From the NCBI RefSeq assembly GCF_036785885.1, contig NC_092310.1, positions 1,674,001-1,738,000 on the forward strand: a DNA stretch of 64,000 bases, in the 5' to 3' direction. Below, piece by piece: positions 21,656-32,589 of the stretch (positions within the stretch are counted from its first letter, which is position 1; each line of letters starts with the position of its first letter). The notes under the pieces were generated by a model that was not told where the DNA came from, made no database searches, and saw only the letters and a list, made by a program, of their open reading frames with translations. Both the position numbers and the translations under genes were made by a program. The DNA comes from Coffea arabica. Its lineage: Eukaryota > Streptophyta > Magnoliopsida > Gentianales > Rubiaceae.

Positions 21656-22360
21656 AATACTTATTTTAAATGAAATCAAATTAATTAGTGCATTTGGAAT
21701 AAAATTTTTTTGCTTATACTTTTTATTGTAGCATTTTTTTAATATGTTTTATATGAGATAAAAACATGATTAAAAATAAAAAAGTACTAAAAAATATATT
21801 TAAAGAATTTTTAGTTTTTTAAATGTAGAACTCAAACAAAATACAAAGCAAGGTATGAATAGGACACAAAGTTATCAAATGACATTTTATTGACTCGTAA
21901 AAATCTTGTGAAAGCTACAAGGTAAATGAAAATTATCAAAATAAATTTGTTTACAATTTAAAAGGAAAAAGATAATCGATGGAAAACATGTGCTGATATT
22001 TTAAGAATTTTTTTTTAAAAAAATTACTCCGCAATACAACTTTTCAATTCTTTGGTATTATACTTTCTTTTATTTTTAAAATTTTTAAATCATGTGACCT
22101 TGCATTTTTTGTAATACGATGTTTCATATTCCGATTAAAAATATAGTATTATTCTAGAACTATTGTGTAAGGGCATTAATATCATTTTGTTAAAGTTTCG
22201 GATGGAAAATTCACTATTAACATTTGACTAGTCAATCAAGAGGGCAAAGTGCACATATTTAAAGTTTAGGAGGGCAAAATGTTATAAATGATCAAGTTTA
22301 GGGAGGCAAACTCTAATTAACCCTAATAAATTTGAAATCCCAAATTCCACGGTTCTGGTA
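21656..22360. other. AT-rich intergenic stretch with a decayed MITE
   Basis: No gene seen. 21688-21838 begins GTGCATTTGGAATAAAA and ends near ACTCAAACAAAA. Its interior resembles the common plant MITE class with GTTTGG ends and TGTAGC/TTTTTT words, but the ends are degraded. 22321-22365 belongs to the direct duplication also found near 43985 and 44870. Confidence 0.5.
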
Positions 22361-22365
22361 GTTTC

Positions 22366-23040
22366 TGTTGAATTCAAAGCCTCAATTGTTTACTTTTACA
22401 AGCCAACAATTGTTGAAATTGGTGGTTTAATTCTTAATCCCACATTGGTTGTTTTAAGAGTTGTAGGATTACTTGAGAGCTATTTATAGCTCTCAAGCCT
22501 TCCAATTGAATTGTACCAAGAACAACAAAAAATTACCCATAAGGATTTTGTAATTCTTTGTATTCTTTCTTCTCTCCTAAATTATAAAAGTAGGTCGCTT
22601 GAGCGGTGCTCAGAAATTAGGCAAAATTGGCCGAACTCCGTTATCAATTTTTCGGATGCGTTCTTTCCATATCTCTTTTATTTATTCCGCATTTATTTAG
22701 TAGTTTCTTTTCTGTAGTAGTATAGTATTCAATATATTTGTCGGGTTTATTTGTAGTGTTTTATACGATTCATTTAGGTGTATTTATTCTTATTCGTGTG
22801 TACGTATTATTTATGTATACACGGGTCTAGTTGTGATAATACACCGTGCACGTAAATTCTGTCTAGAAGATTGGATTTTAAGTGGGACCGCTTGTGACCC
22901 CTCCAACCTTTCCTGGAAATTTATTTGGAATGGTAATTCTGTCTAAGGAGATTGTTTCGATGATCTTTCCTGAGAATTACTGAATCGGTTTAAGCACTAG
23001 TTGTATTTTTTTAGTGGAAAATTACCCGATTTCCCCAACA
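22366..23040 (+). repeat. 5' LTR of copia-2
   Basis: 675 bp, TGTTGAATTC to CCCCAACA. Matches the split 3' LTR (about 667 bp after removing the insertion). The TATA-like box at 22481-22488 lies inside a palindrome. Confidence 0.94.
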
Positions 23041-23042
23041 AG

Positions 23043-23055
23043 TGGTATCAGAGCC
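23043..23055 (+). promoter_or_regulatory. Primer-binding site of copia-2 (initiator Met tRNA)
   Basis: TGGTATCAGAGCC, 2 bp past the LTR end. Confidence 0.93.
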
Positions 23056-23176
23056 GAAAGTTCGTCCTTTGGCTTGTTTGTAGTTTGTTATATTGAATAC
23101 TATTATTTGAGTCTGTAATAGTATCAGACAATTCCACGTCAAGAATTATATTTGTGGTATCGGCTTTCTCGTACAC

Positions 23177-23945
23177 ATGGTCGAGGATTCCAATGTCAAG
23201 TTTGAAGGTGGCGGTGGAGACATTTGATGGTACTGGCTATTTCGGCATGTGGTAAGGCGAGGTCATGGATTCCCTTTTCCAACAGGGTCTTGACATTGTC
23301 ATTGAAGAAAAGAAACCAGATGACATAGAAGAGAAGGAGTGGTATGCCATAAATCGGTTGGCATGCGGAACTATTCGATCGTGTTTGTCCAAAGAGCAAA
23401 AATATACTTTCAAGAACGAGACTTCTGCATGAAAATTGTGGAGGGCATTGGAGGAGAAAATTCTGAAGAAAGAGTGGTCAGAATAAACTCCTAATGAAGA
23501 AAAGATTGTTCCGATTCGATTACCAATCAGGTACTACTATGAATGAACACATCACTATGTTTAATCAATTAGTAGCAGACCTGTCAAATTTATATGTAAA
23601 TTTTGAAGATGAAGATTTGTCTTTGATGTTGTTGTCATCCCTTCCTGATAAATTTGAACATTTGAAAACTACGTTACTTCATGGGAAGGAAAATGTGTCT
23701 TTAGATGCTGTATGTTCTACTTTGTATAGTCATGAATTGAAAAAGTAAGATAAAATGAAAAAGAAAGTAGCTGTAGCAGATGAAGCGTTAGTGGCAAGAG
23801 GTCGTCAATAAAGCCAATCAAAGGGGAGAAGAGGAAGGTCAAAATCGAAAAGTAGAGTTGTCAAAGATGAGTGTGCTTTCTGTCGTGAGAAAGGGCACTG
23901 GAAGAAAGACTGCCCAAAATTAAAAAGAAAGGAAAAGCTCCGCAA
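23177..23945 (+). pseudogene. copia-2 gag with CCHC zinc knuckle
   Basis: ATG at 23177 begins MVEDSNVKFE, then the frame is lost within 20 codons. Gag sequence is recognisable in pieces: WYAINRLACGTIRSCLSKEQ, KLWRALEEKILKK, and the intact stretch 23494-23745 (EHITMFNQLVADLSNLYVNF, LMLLSSLPDKFEHLKTTLL). This is the UBN2 type of copia gag. A lysine-rich region leads to the CCHC knuckle CAFCREKGHWKKDC at about 23875. At least four stops or frame breaks are present. Confidence 0.87.
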
Positions 23946-23999
23946 GACGTAAATGTTGCAGAATGCAAAAGTGATGCGGAATCAGATTTCTCTTTGGCT

Positions 24000-24452
24000 G
24001 TATCACCTTTAACATCCTATCCAGATAAGTGGATTTTGGATTCAACTTGTACTTATCATCTGTCTCCCATGCGGGAGTAGTTCTTCGAATTTGAAGAACT
24101 TGATGGTGGAGTTGTGTACATGGGAAATGACAATCCATGTAAAACAGTTGGGATAGATTCAATCAAGCTGCGTAATCATGATGGATCCATCAGAATCCTA
24201 AAGGATGTTCGGTACGTGCCGAATTTGAAGAGGAATCTCATCTCCTTGGGACTCTTGGAATCAAAAGGCCTGGAAGTGAAGATGCGAGATGGAATTCTTA
24301 AAGTAACTTCGGGAGCACTTGTGATGTTGAAAGGTGTGAGGAAGAATAATCTGTATTACTACCAGGGTAGTACAGTTGTTGGGACAGCAGCAGCAATAAC
24401 ATCTTCCAGTAGCAAGAAGGATGCGGAAGCAACAAAGTTGTGGCACATGTGA
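24000..24452 (+). pseudogene. copia-2 protease and GAG-pre-integrase region
   Basis: DKWILDSTCTYHLSP holds the protease site. The Tork clade usually has a small residue after D-S/T, and here the pattern is D-S-T-C. A TAG just after (near 24078) breaks it. 24114-24452 continues VGIDSIKLRNHDGSIRILKD, VPNLKRNLISLGLLESKGLE and LKGVRKNNLYYYQGSTVVGT, then LWHM and a TGA at 24450-24452 in the middle of the integrase HHCC region. Confidence 0.85.
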
Positions 24453-25958
24453 TTGGGACATGCTGGTGAAAAATTCTTGCAAAATCTTGCCAAACAAGGA
24501 TTATTAAAAGGTACGAAAGTTTACAAATTAGAATTTTGTGAGTATTGTGTTCTGGAAAAACAAAGAAAAGTGAAATTTGGCACTGGTATCCATAATACCA
24601 AGGGTATTTTGGATTATGTGCACTCAGATATGTGGAGACCTGCCAAGACTCCATCCCTTGGTGGCAGGTATTATTTTATCATTTTTATTGATGATTTTTT
24701 CAGAAGAGTTTGGATGTTTACTATGAAAAGTAAGGATGAGGTGCTAGGGATTTTCTTTAAATGGAAAGCTCAGGTTAAAAACCAGAGGGAAAGAAAGATC
24801 AAGATCTTCCGAACAGACAACGGTGGAGAATGCAAGAGTGATCCCTTCCAGAAGATATGCCAAGAATGTGGCATAGTTCAGCACTTCACAGTTAGAAAAA
24901 TACCGCAGCAGAATGGGGTGTCAGAGCGTATGAACGAGACACTAGTGGAGAAAGTACGTTGCATGCTGTCTAATGCTGGGTTAGACAGAAAGTTTTGGGC
25001 TGAGGCTGTGACATACGCTCAACATCTCGTCAATCGCTTGCCATCATCTGCAATAGGTGGCAAGACTCCATTAGAAGTATGGTCTGAAAAACCTGCAACA
25101 GATGATTTTTTGCGTGTTTTTGGTTCTACTGCATATTATTATGTAAATGAATCAAAATTGGATCCACGTGCAAAGAAGGCTATCTTTATGGGCCTTAATG
25201 TTGGAGTTAAGGGATACCGGTTGTGGTGTCTGGAAGCAAAAAAAACCATTATCAGCAGGGATGCTACCTTTGATGAATCTGCTATGTTGAATAAGGTAGC
25301 ACAAGATGGGACCAGTGGTACTCCGCAACAGGTGGAGTGTACGCCGAAACAGGTGAAGTTTGAGCAAATAATGGTGAGTCTAGCAAACAGAACCATTAGT
25401 GACTCTCCTATAGCAGAAGAGGAGTCAGATGAGGAAGAGGTTTCAACCCAAGAACCTCAACAGCAGCAAGAGTCAATTGGCGTCAATAGGGCAAGACGAG
25501 AAATTCATAAACCTACTCGTTTTGTTGACATGGTGGCCTATGCACTTCTAGTTGTTAATGACGTTCCATCCACATTTTTTGAAGCAATTCGACGTACAGA
25601 AAATGATAGATGGAAAGATGCTATGGAAGAAGAGATGCAATCTCTTCAGAAGAACAAAACGTGGAAGTTGACACAACTACCGAAGGACAAGAAGGCAATT
25701 GGATGCAAATGGGTATTTGCAAAGAAAGAAGGATTTCCTGACAACAATGATGTTCGTTACAAGGCAAGATTGGTGGCTAAAGGCAACGCTCAGAATGAGG
25801 GAGTTGATTATAATAAGGTATTTTCTCCAGTTGTTAAACATTCCTTTATTAGAATTTTGTTGGCCTTGATAGCGCAGTTGAATTTGAAGCTAACTCAACT
25901 TGATGTGAAGACCGCGTTCCTTCATGGTGACTTGAAGGAGGAAATCTATATGTCTTAG
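24453..25958 (+). pseudogene. copia-2 integrase and first part of reverse transcriptase
   Basis: A 501-codon uninterrupted stretch. LGHAGEKFLQNLAKQGLL and CEYCVLEKQRKVKF complete the zinc region. The integrase core follows: DYVHSDMWRPAKTPS, FIIFIDDFFRRVWMFTMKSK, FRTDNGGEC, and IPQQNGVSERMNETLVEKVR with the catalytic Glu. After a variable acidic linker RT begins (WKDAMEEEMQSLQKNKTWKL, GCKWVFAKKEGF, LTQLDVKTAFLHGDLKEEIY). TAG at 25956-25958 stops it right after IYMS. Confidence 0.93.
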
Positions 25959-26864
25959 GCAGATGGATTTAAAGTTACTGGTAAAGAGAATTGGGTTTGT
26001 AAGTTGAGCAAATTGTTGTACGGATTGAAACAATCACCGAAACAATGGTACAAACGATTTGACCAATTCATGATGGGCCAGAAGTACACAAGAAGCAAAT
26101 ACGACCACTGTGTGTATTTGCGCAAGTTACAAGATGAGTCCTACATCTACTTACTCTTGTACGTAGATAATATGCTGATAGCATCAAAGAACCAAGTTGA
26201 AATTGACAAATTTAAGACTCAGTTGAGTAAAGAGTTTGAGATGAAAGATTTGGGAGAATCCAAGAAGATTCTCGGCATGGAGATAAGTAGGGATAGAACG
26301 AGAGACAAATTTTGTCTGACACAGAAGCAGTATTTGAAGAAAGTACTACAACGTTTTTGCATGAATGGAAATTCAAAACTTGTAAGTACTCCGCTTGCTC
26401 CTCATTTGAAACTTAGAAGCCTATTATCTCCAAAAACGGATGAAGAGCGAGCATACATGGCGAAAGCCCCGTATACTAATGCAGTTAGTAGTTTGATGTA
26501 TGCAATGGTGTATACGAGACCCGATATTTCAAAGGCAGTTGGTATGGTAAGCAGATTTATGCATGATCCGGGCAAGGGTCATTGGCAAACTGTGAAATGG
26601 ATTGTACGGTATATCCAAAATACCGTAGATGTTGGATTAGTATTTGAGCAGGATAAATCACTTGGTCAATGTGCAGTTGGATATTGTGATTCTGACTATG
26701 CATGTGATTTGGATAAGCGACGTTCTACAACTGGCTACTTGTTCACATTTGCCAAGGTGCCAGTTAGTTGGAAGTCTACTTTGCAGTCAACGGTGGCTTT
26801 GTCAACAACCGAGGCAGAGTACGTGGCTATTACAGAAGCTGTGAAGGAGGCAATTTGGCTTTAA
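25959..26864 (+). pseudogene. copia-2 reverse transcriptase (C-terminal half) and RNase H start
   Basis: Continues the RT: LSKLLYGLKQSPKQWYKRFD, then YLLLYVDNMLIASKN. The catalytic motif should be YVDD; the second Asp is Asn, which by family knowledge abolishes polymerase activity. MKDLGESKKILGMEISRDR and RPDISKAVGMVSRFMHDPGK follow. RNase H begins (GYCDSDYACDLDKRRSTTGY, STTEAEYVAITEAVKEAIWL). TAA at 26862-26864 interrupts. Confidence 0.92.
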
Positions 26865-27137
26865 GAATTCCTTGAAGACTTGGGAATTGGTCAAAAACAC
26901 ATTAACGTGTTTTGTGACAGTCAGAGTGCTATTCACTTAGCAAAGAACCAAGTCTTTCACGCAAGAACGAAATACATTGATGTTCGCTATCACTTTGTGC
27001 GGGAAATTCTCGAAGAAGATGAGATTTTTCTCCAGAAGATTTGGACTACGGAGAATCATGCAGATATGCTGACCAAGGTGGTTACAAGGTCCAAGTTTGA
27101 ACATTGTTTAGATTTGGTCAATATCCTGCATATTTGA
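26865..27137 (+). pseudogene. copia-2 RNase H, C-terminal part
   Basis: EFLEDLGIGQKHINVFCDSQ, AIHLAKNQVFHARTKYIDVR, YHFVREILEEDEIFLQKI, TTENHADMLTKVVTRSKFEH, ending in TGA at 27135-27137. The usual copia C-terminus, about 110 bp before the polypurine tract. Confidence 0.9.
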
Positions 27138-27253
27138 GTTGGCGCCTGAGGGCGCAAATTTGGAAGCACCACAAGAACCGTTTGTTATTTTTGGGTGAGA
27201 AGATTTGTATTTTTAGGTAGGATTAAAAATTATGTCAAGATGGAGATTTGTTG

Positions 27254-28577
27254 AATTCTGATAAGTCATAATTTGTGCTAAATTTATAATTATTTTTCCC
27301 TTTGATTTTAGCCAAATATTATCTTAATTGATATATTCTACTTATATTTGGTATTTGGCTCTAATTACAGGAAGTGGAGCAAACAAGTGCTTAAAAAGAG
27401 ACTTTATTGAGAAAAACACTCCACACATGGGAAGTTCTAAAAGGAAATACAAGCCGGGCTCCACAGGATGCTACAAAAAAGGGATTTCCTATCTTTATGC
27501 TGAAAATGGTGGACTTGTACTAGGAGTCTTACGGGTAAAGAGGAAACTAAAAAGAAGGACTTTGGCAAAGCTCCAATTCTTTGGCCCTTGGACTCTCAAT
27601 TGAATGGGGACCACTAGAGATAGCATTAGACTTTCTTTTGGCTTTAAAGAGACAAACGTACAGAGAACTCTTAGGAATCAATAGTCTTTAGAGTTTAGTT
27701 TAGTTTTATTCTTTCTTGGCTCTTTTGATGGCCTGGATCTCAGTGGAATTACTTGAAGATTTTCTCATGAGGCGTGGCTAAATTTGTCTAGTCAAGAACA
27801 ACGGAGGATTTGGTTCTACTAAATTTGTGAGATCGAATTAGTTTTTATTTATTTTCATTATTCACTGGTATTTGTCTATTTTCTACTTTATGTTCATATG
27901 GTTGTTTTATTATTCGATTATCCAGGGGCCGGATTCTAGATTAATTCAATAACCTGAAGCCAATTAGGGTAGTTAAATCCGTAATTGTTTAATTATTCTA
28001 AACTGGTGGCAACTGGTATGATTGGATTTGTGTCAGGGAGATAGACAGGCTAACTTAAAGAGACCCTCGTAGCGTGTTGATTGGTTAGAATTAGGCTCTT
28101 CTAATTATTCATGCAATTAGGGAATTGAACTTCTATGGTCGTACCTAGGGTTGTTTCCTGATTAGAAAAATAGTCAACGGTCATACCTTGGCTATCGACA
28201 AATTGAGGAAGAGTTGGTTGTTTATCGCGTGTATGACAACTATAACTAATTTATCAGATAGTAACTGGAATAATCCTTGTATCTGTGATCGAATTAAGTG
28301 AACCATCTCCGAAGTTGTCTCTTGGCTAGAGTTCGTCCATTATTATTTTTATTGTGATAATTAGTTATTTGAGTTGTAGTTGTTTTATTTTATTTTAATT
28401 TATTCCAAGTAATTTAGTTACTCTCATTTTCCAAAAACCCCCCACACTTCGAACTCTAAAAGAAATAAATTATCCCCAATCCCTGTGGATTCGACCCTGC
28501 TTATCGCTATATGCAGAATTTGTATTTTATTTGAGCAGGTATTTATTATTGCACAGGTTTGACACCCTGTCAAATTC
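27254..28577 (+). mobile_element. Solo LTR of a third Athila-like family, nested in the copia-2 3' LTR
   Basis: 1314 bp (27259-28572), TGATAAGTCATAA to CACCCTGTCA, flanked by the perfect duplication AATTC (27254-27258 and 28573-28577). It shares AGCGTGTTGATTGGTTAG, TATGGTCGTACCTAGGG and GCACAGG..GACACCCTGTCA with the LTRs of the full-length gypsy element, but differs elsewhere. No internal region remains. Confidence 0.93.
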
Positions 28578-28672
28578 AAATCCTCAATTGTTTACTTTTA
28601 CAAGCCAACAATTGTTGAAATTGGTGGCTTAATTCTTAATCCCATATTGGTTGTTTTAGGAGTTGTAGAATT

Positions 28673-28700
28673 GCTTGAGAGCTATAAATAGCTCTCAAGC
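28673..28700. promoter_or_regulatory. TATA box embedded in a perfect palindrome (copia-2 LTR)
   Basis: GAGAGCTATAAATAGCTCTC lies at the centre of a longer inverted repeat (GCTTGAGAGC...GCTCTCAAGC). The 5' LTR has the same structure at 22472-22497 with TATTTATA in the middle. Confidence 0.7.
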
Positions 28701-29483
28701 ATTCCAATTGAATTGTACCAAGAACAACAAAGAATTACCCATAAGGATTTTGTAATTCTTTGTATTCTTTTTTCTCTCCTAAATTATGAAAGCAGGTCGC
28801 TTGAGCGGTGCTCGGAGATTAGGCAAAATTGGCCGAACTCCGCTATCAATTTTTCGGGTGCGTTCTTTTTTTATTTATTCCGCATTTATTTAGTAGTTTC
28901 TTTTCTGTAGTAGCATAGTATTCAATATATTTGTCGGATTTATTTGTAGTGTTTTATACGATTCATTTGGGTGTATTTATTCTTAGTCGTGTGTACGTAT
29001 TATTTATGTATACACGGGTCTAGTTGTGATAATACACCGTGCACGTAAATTCTGTCTAGGAGATTGGATTTTAAGTGGGACCGCTTGTGACCCCTCCAAC
29101 CTTTTCTGGGAGTTTATTTGAAATGGTAATTCTGTCTAAGAAGATTGTTTCGACGATCTTTCTTGGGAATTATTGAATCGGTTTAATCACTAGTTGTGTT
29201 TTTTTGAGTGAAAAATTACCCGATTTCCCCATCAGTTTCAATCCCTTCATCTCAAAAATATTGTGACATATCATTTAAACATCTTATGTCCGTCAACTGA
29301 TCAACATTAGTTACTATCCATATAGGACAGAGATTGATCAAAATTAATTACCATCATTATTCTAAAGCAGAGTTCTACACGTCTACTATAGGCATGTAGC
29401 ATGTGTCAAGTGTCGGATTCATATGTTAGCCACAATATTAGCAGGCAATAGGTCAGCAAAACCAAGATTTAGCTAGGCTTTGG

Positions 29484-30157
29484 GTGGCGTTTGGTTCGCA
29501 CATCAGAATCGAATTTGGATTCTGATTTGGAATCGGATATCTTGGGTTTGGAATGAAATCATTCATTCCAATATACCTGTTTGGTTCAAGTACCTGAAAT
29601 GCGTATCATAAGTATAGTTGATTTGGTTCGTCGACTCTTTCAGAATGGAATATAATAAATATATCATAAACTACATCGTAAATGATAGTCATTGGTTCTT
29701 TGTAAAAGGGATATAAGAAATTTCACTAATTAAATATAGTATAAATGTATTAGTAAATTCAATATAACTAATTAATAATTTTTATTAGTAAACATGTACA
29801 ATTATTAGTATAATTGATAATATCAGTTATATTACATAAATTAATATAATTATATAATACATATAATTAATAATATTATTATTATAAGTTTATAACTAAT
29901 TAAATTAAATATTATATATATAATTAAATATAAATATACAAATGTTATAATATAATTATACTAAAAATATTATGTAATTATAAGATTTTGGAATCACACT
30001 TGGGTTTTGGACAAAAGCCACCAACTTACTAAGGAATGGTGGAATGCTAAATTTTTAGATATCATTCCAAAATTTCAATTCCGATAGTAGTGAACCAAAC
30101 ATGAATCATGGGGTTTATTCTAATTCTCCATTCCGAAACCCTTTTACCAAATGCCAC
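29484..30157. mobile_element. MITE (674 bp) with AT-rich core
   Basis: GTGGCGTTTGGTTCG at the left and ACCAAATGCCAC at the right form terminal inverted repeats. The related copy at 45135-45170 lacks the insert. The interior is strongly A/T with TATAAT repeats. No clear target duplication; the junction also lacks a few bases compared with the other copy. Confidence 0.75.
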
Positions 30158-30903
30158 TTAGGAAACTGAGGCGATGACTACGGCCCCACAGATAACATAT
30201 TCTTTAAAAATATTTTCCGTTATTTGATACTTTTCATTAATAAAATTATTTAAATATAGCAAAAGAAAATAGGGTGTGGTCTTTATGCAGAATTCTGATT
30301 CTGATCTTTGTTGGTCTGAGGATGGATTTTTAATATGTAAAATTGAAAGAAAGTATTGATAGAAATTTTGCTATGTACCTCGTGAAAAGTTTTGTAAGAT
30401 GACTAGTGGGAAATATGCATGAAATAATTAATAAAGGAAAAGCATAATATAAAAGTGGTGTATACTCCTTCAAAATTTGGAAGAATGCAAAGTTAAGGGG
30501 CAAACCCTGGGCCTGGTGCTCTTCATTCACCAACTGAATTAAGAGCGATGTTGTATACTGACACTTCAATACTTATTAATGACATTTCATTATAATTTTA
30601 GCAATAGAACATGGAAAACATAGAGTGTCATTAACAAAAAAAAAAAATGGAACGTCAATTGTTAGCCATGAATTAAGGTTACTGAATATTCTCAGTTAAA
30701 GACACTAGCAATTAATTGGAATTTCTCGCCATAATATCCGAATTTTCCCAATTCTTTTTCTCCTGCTCTACTCGTCCAATATTTCCAAAACACGGACTTA
30801 CTTGATCATCCCTTTTCATTTCTTTCTAACTGAGATTTTTATTTTTCTTGTGAATATATTCTCTCATTGACATTTGAGAATTGAAAAAACTAAATAAAAA
30901 TAT

Positions 30904-31095
30904 TTATATAACTGCTAGGGAAGTGCATCTTGTAAGTGGTTGAGGGAAGTGCAAAGCAGCTAGAATCTTGATTTTGATTGAGATGGCTCTTAAATCATCA
31001 GCACTAGCTTCTTTTCTTCGTCTCTGAAGTGCGTTCTTGTGAATTTGGCAAGGCTTCGGCCCGGCACAACTTTTGTCCAACATTTTCGCCAGCAC
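30904..31095 (-). other. Small conserved open frame (63 codons), unknown
   Basis: MLAKMLDKSCAGPKPCQIHK, then a basic stretch (QRRRKEAS) and ILAALHFPQPLTRC. The duplicate at 45898-46086 keeps the frame despite a 3-base deletion. No domain recognised. Preservation may simply reflect recent duplication, so coding status is undecided. Confidence 0.35.
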
Positions 31096-31387
31096 AGTAG
31101 TCAGTCAGAACGTGTGTGTCAACTCTCCTCTTTGAATTTTTAAAGCAATTCATGCTCTGACGTCTCCAGCAATTTCAATATTAAACTTTTGCCATAGTTT
31201 ACCAAACAATTGCAGATTTGGAGGTCTGATAGTTGTAGAATTCGAATCTACAGTTCCATATTGAGAATCAAATCTAAGAATAATTACTAGAAGCATAGCA
31301 GAATATCATTAACATCTCCCCAGTTTCCAAATGTATAATCAAATTTTGTAATCTCAATGAGCAGGTGATTCTACTGTGGTGATCTCC

Positions 31388-32100
31388 TCAGCTCGGAAGA
31401 CTTTCTGATCTCCGGGCCACTTCATCAAGACAAAAATGACGGGAACGGTACGGCAGCGGGGATGACGCCCTACAGTCACCATCACTCAACAAGCTCACTT
31501 TTTCCAAGATCAATCCTACCTCAAAGCACAGATCTAATTGGACTCGTATGATACAGGTTGGGCAGCGACATACCACATTCTTACGACTTCAGAGTTAGAG
31601 AAAGCAACTAAGAAGCAAACACTTTTTAAGTGATAACACACTGACACTACCATAGTTTTATCATTCAAGAGTACTCAAAGTCAAACTACTTGGGATGAAC
31701 ATATATTTTGAAATTCAGATGAAAGGTCAGGAGGGTTCCCCAAAAATAAAAAGAAAAGGGCTGAAAAACCCAGGTTGAAGCATTTTGGTTTCATTGATGT
31801 TTGGGGAGTTGTCACTATTTCAGAAAAACCGAAGCTGTAAAATTTGGCTCTCAATTCATCAGCAACCTCTTTTCTGTTTCTATGAACTTCACTTATTTGA
31901 ATGGGAACGCACGTAAGGCTTCGCCGAGCACAATTACAATCCAACCACAGCGAACAGTCAGTCACTTACTGCTGTATCACTCAATAACATGACTTTTCCG
32001 AGATTAGGCCAACCTCAAAGCACAGATGTAATGGAATTCAAAATGGTACAGATTATGCAGGAAGAGTACACATTCTTGTATCCCCTGACGCAATGTTCAA
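31388..32100. repeat. Diverged internal repeat module (two copies)
   Basis: 31490-31590 (TTTTTCCAAGATCAATCCTA, CCTCAAAGCACAGATCTAAT) is echoed at 31985-32080 (CTTTTCCGAGATTAGGCCAA, CCTCAAAGCACAGATGTAAT). The preceding blocks 31010-31110 and 31855-31960 also correspond (GGCTTCGGCCCGGCACAA versus GGCTTCGCCGAGCACAA). This is an old tandem duplication of a ~0.6-kb unit whose nature I do not recognise. Confidence 0.6.
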
Positions 32101-32589
32101 GGGAGAGAGAGAGATTTTTAACTAATAATAGACTTACATGACTATAGATGAATCACTCAAGAATCTCAAAATCAAACTGAGTGAGTCACTAGAGCATTAA
32201 ACCTACCATCATCAAACTATTATGCTACCATGTTTGTAATATAGAAGAGACAGGCCTACCATCTTCAGGAGAAATATAATCTCTTCCCCTTGAAAAGCAT
32301 AGCATCTGGAATCCATTCAACAACGTTCTCAGCATTATCAATGCAAGGATCAGTTACTTAAGCCTTCATCATACAGCCGGATATCATGGAAGCTTCAATC
32401 ACAACAAGCATTCTTTCTCCCAAAACAACCTTCCTTTGTTTCTAGAATCACCAATTACTGCACTTTCATAAATAAACTTAAGAGCAACAAACCCAACTGT
32501 CTGGTAATAGAACATATTAACATGAAGACAAAAAAAATCTAAGTTTTTAGTTAATCCCACCATCAGTTTGCTCCAAAATCAGTAATGGA

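Larger units (their letters stand above)
27249..29234 (+). repeat. 3' LTR of copia-2, split by a nested solo LTR
   Basis: 27249-27258 (TGTTGAATTC) continues at 28578 after the insertion and ends CCCCATCA at 29234. A purine-rich tract AAGATGGAGAT lies immediately upstream. Confidence 0.93.
22361..29239 (+). mobile_element. Ty1/copia retrotransposon (copia-2, Tork/Tnt1-like) with nested solo LTR
   Basis: Element 22366-29234 with perfect target duplication GTTTC (22361-22365 and 29235-29239). The 5' LTR is 22366-23040. The 3' LTR runs 27249-29234 and is split by a 1314-bp solo LTR. Gag with zinc knuckle, protease, integrase, RT and RNase H follow in copia order on the plus strand, broken by several stops and frameshifts. 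RT has YVDN instead of YVDD. It inserted into the left part of a segment whose intact duplicate lies at 44870-46345. Confidence 0.94.
29240..31600. repeat. Direct segmental duplication, left copy
   Basis: 29240-29483 plus 30158-31140 match 44905-46110 in the same orientation at about 90% or more by eye. A further block at 31490-31560 matches 46300-46345. The left copy is interrupted by copia-2 at its start and by a MITE at 29484-30157. Apart from the two small frames listed separately I see no gene in it. Confidence 0.88.

Noticed and set aside
27328..27603. 91-codon frame in the solo LTR
   Set aside because: LTR sequence shared with non-coding LTRs elsewhere in the window.
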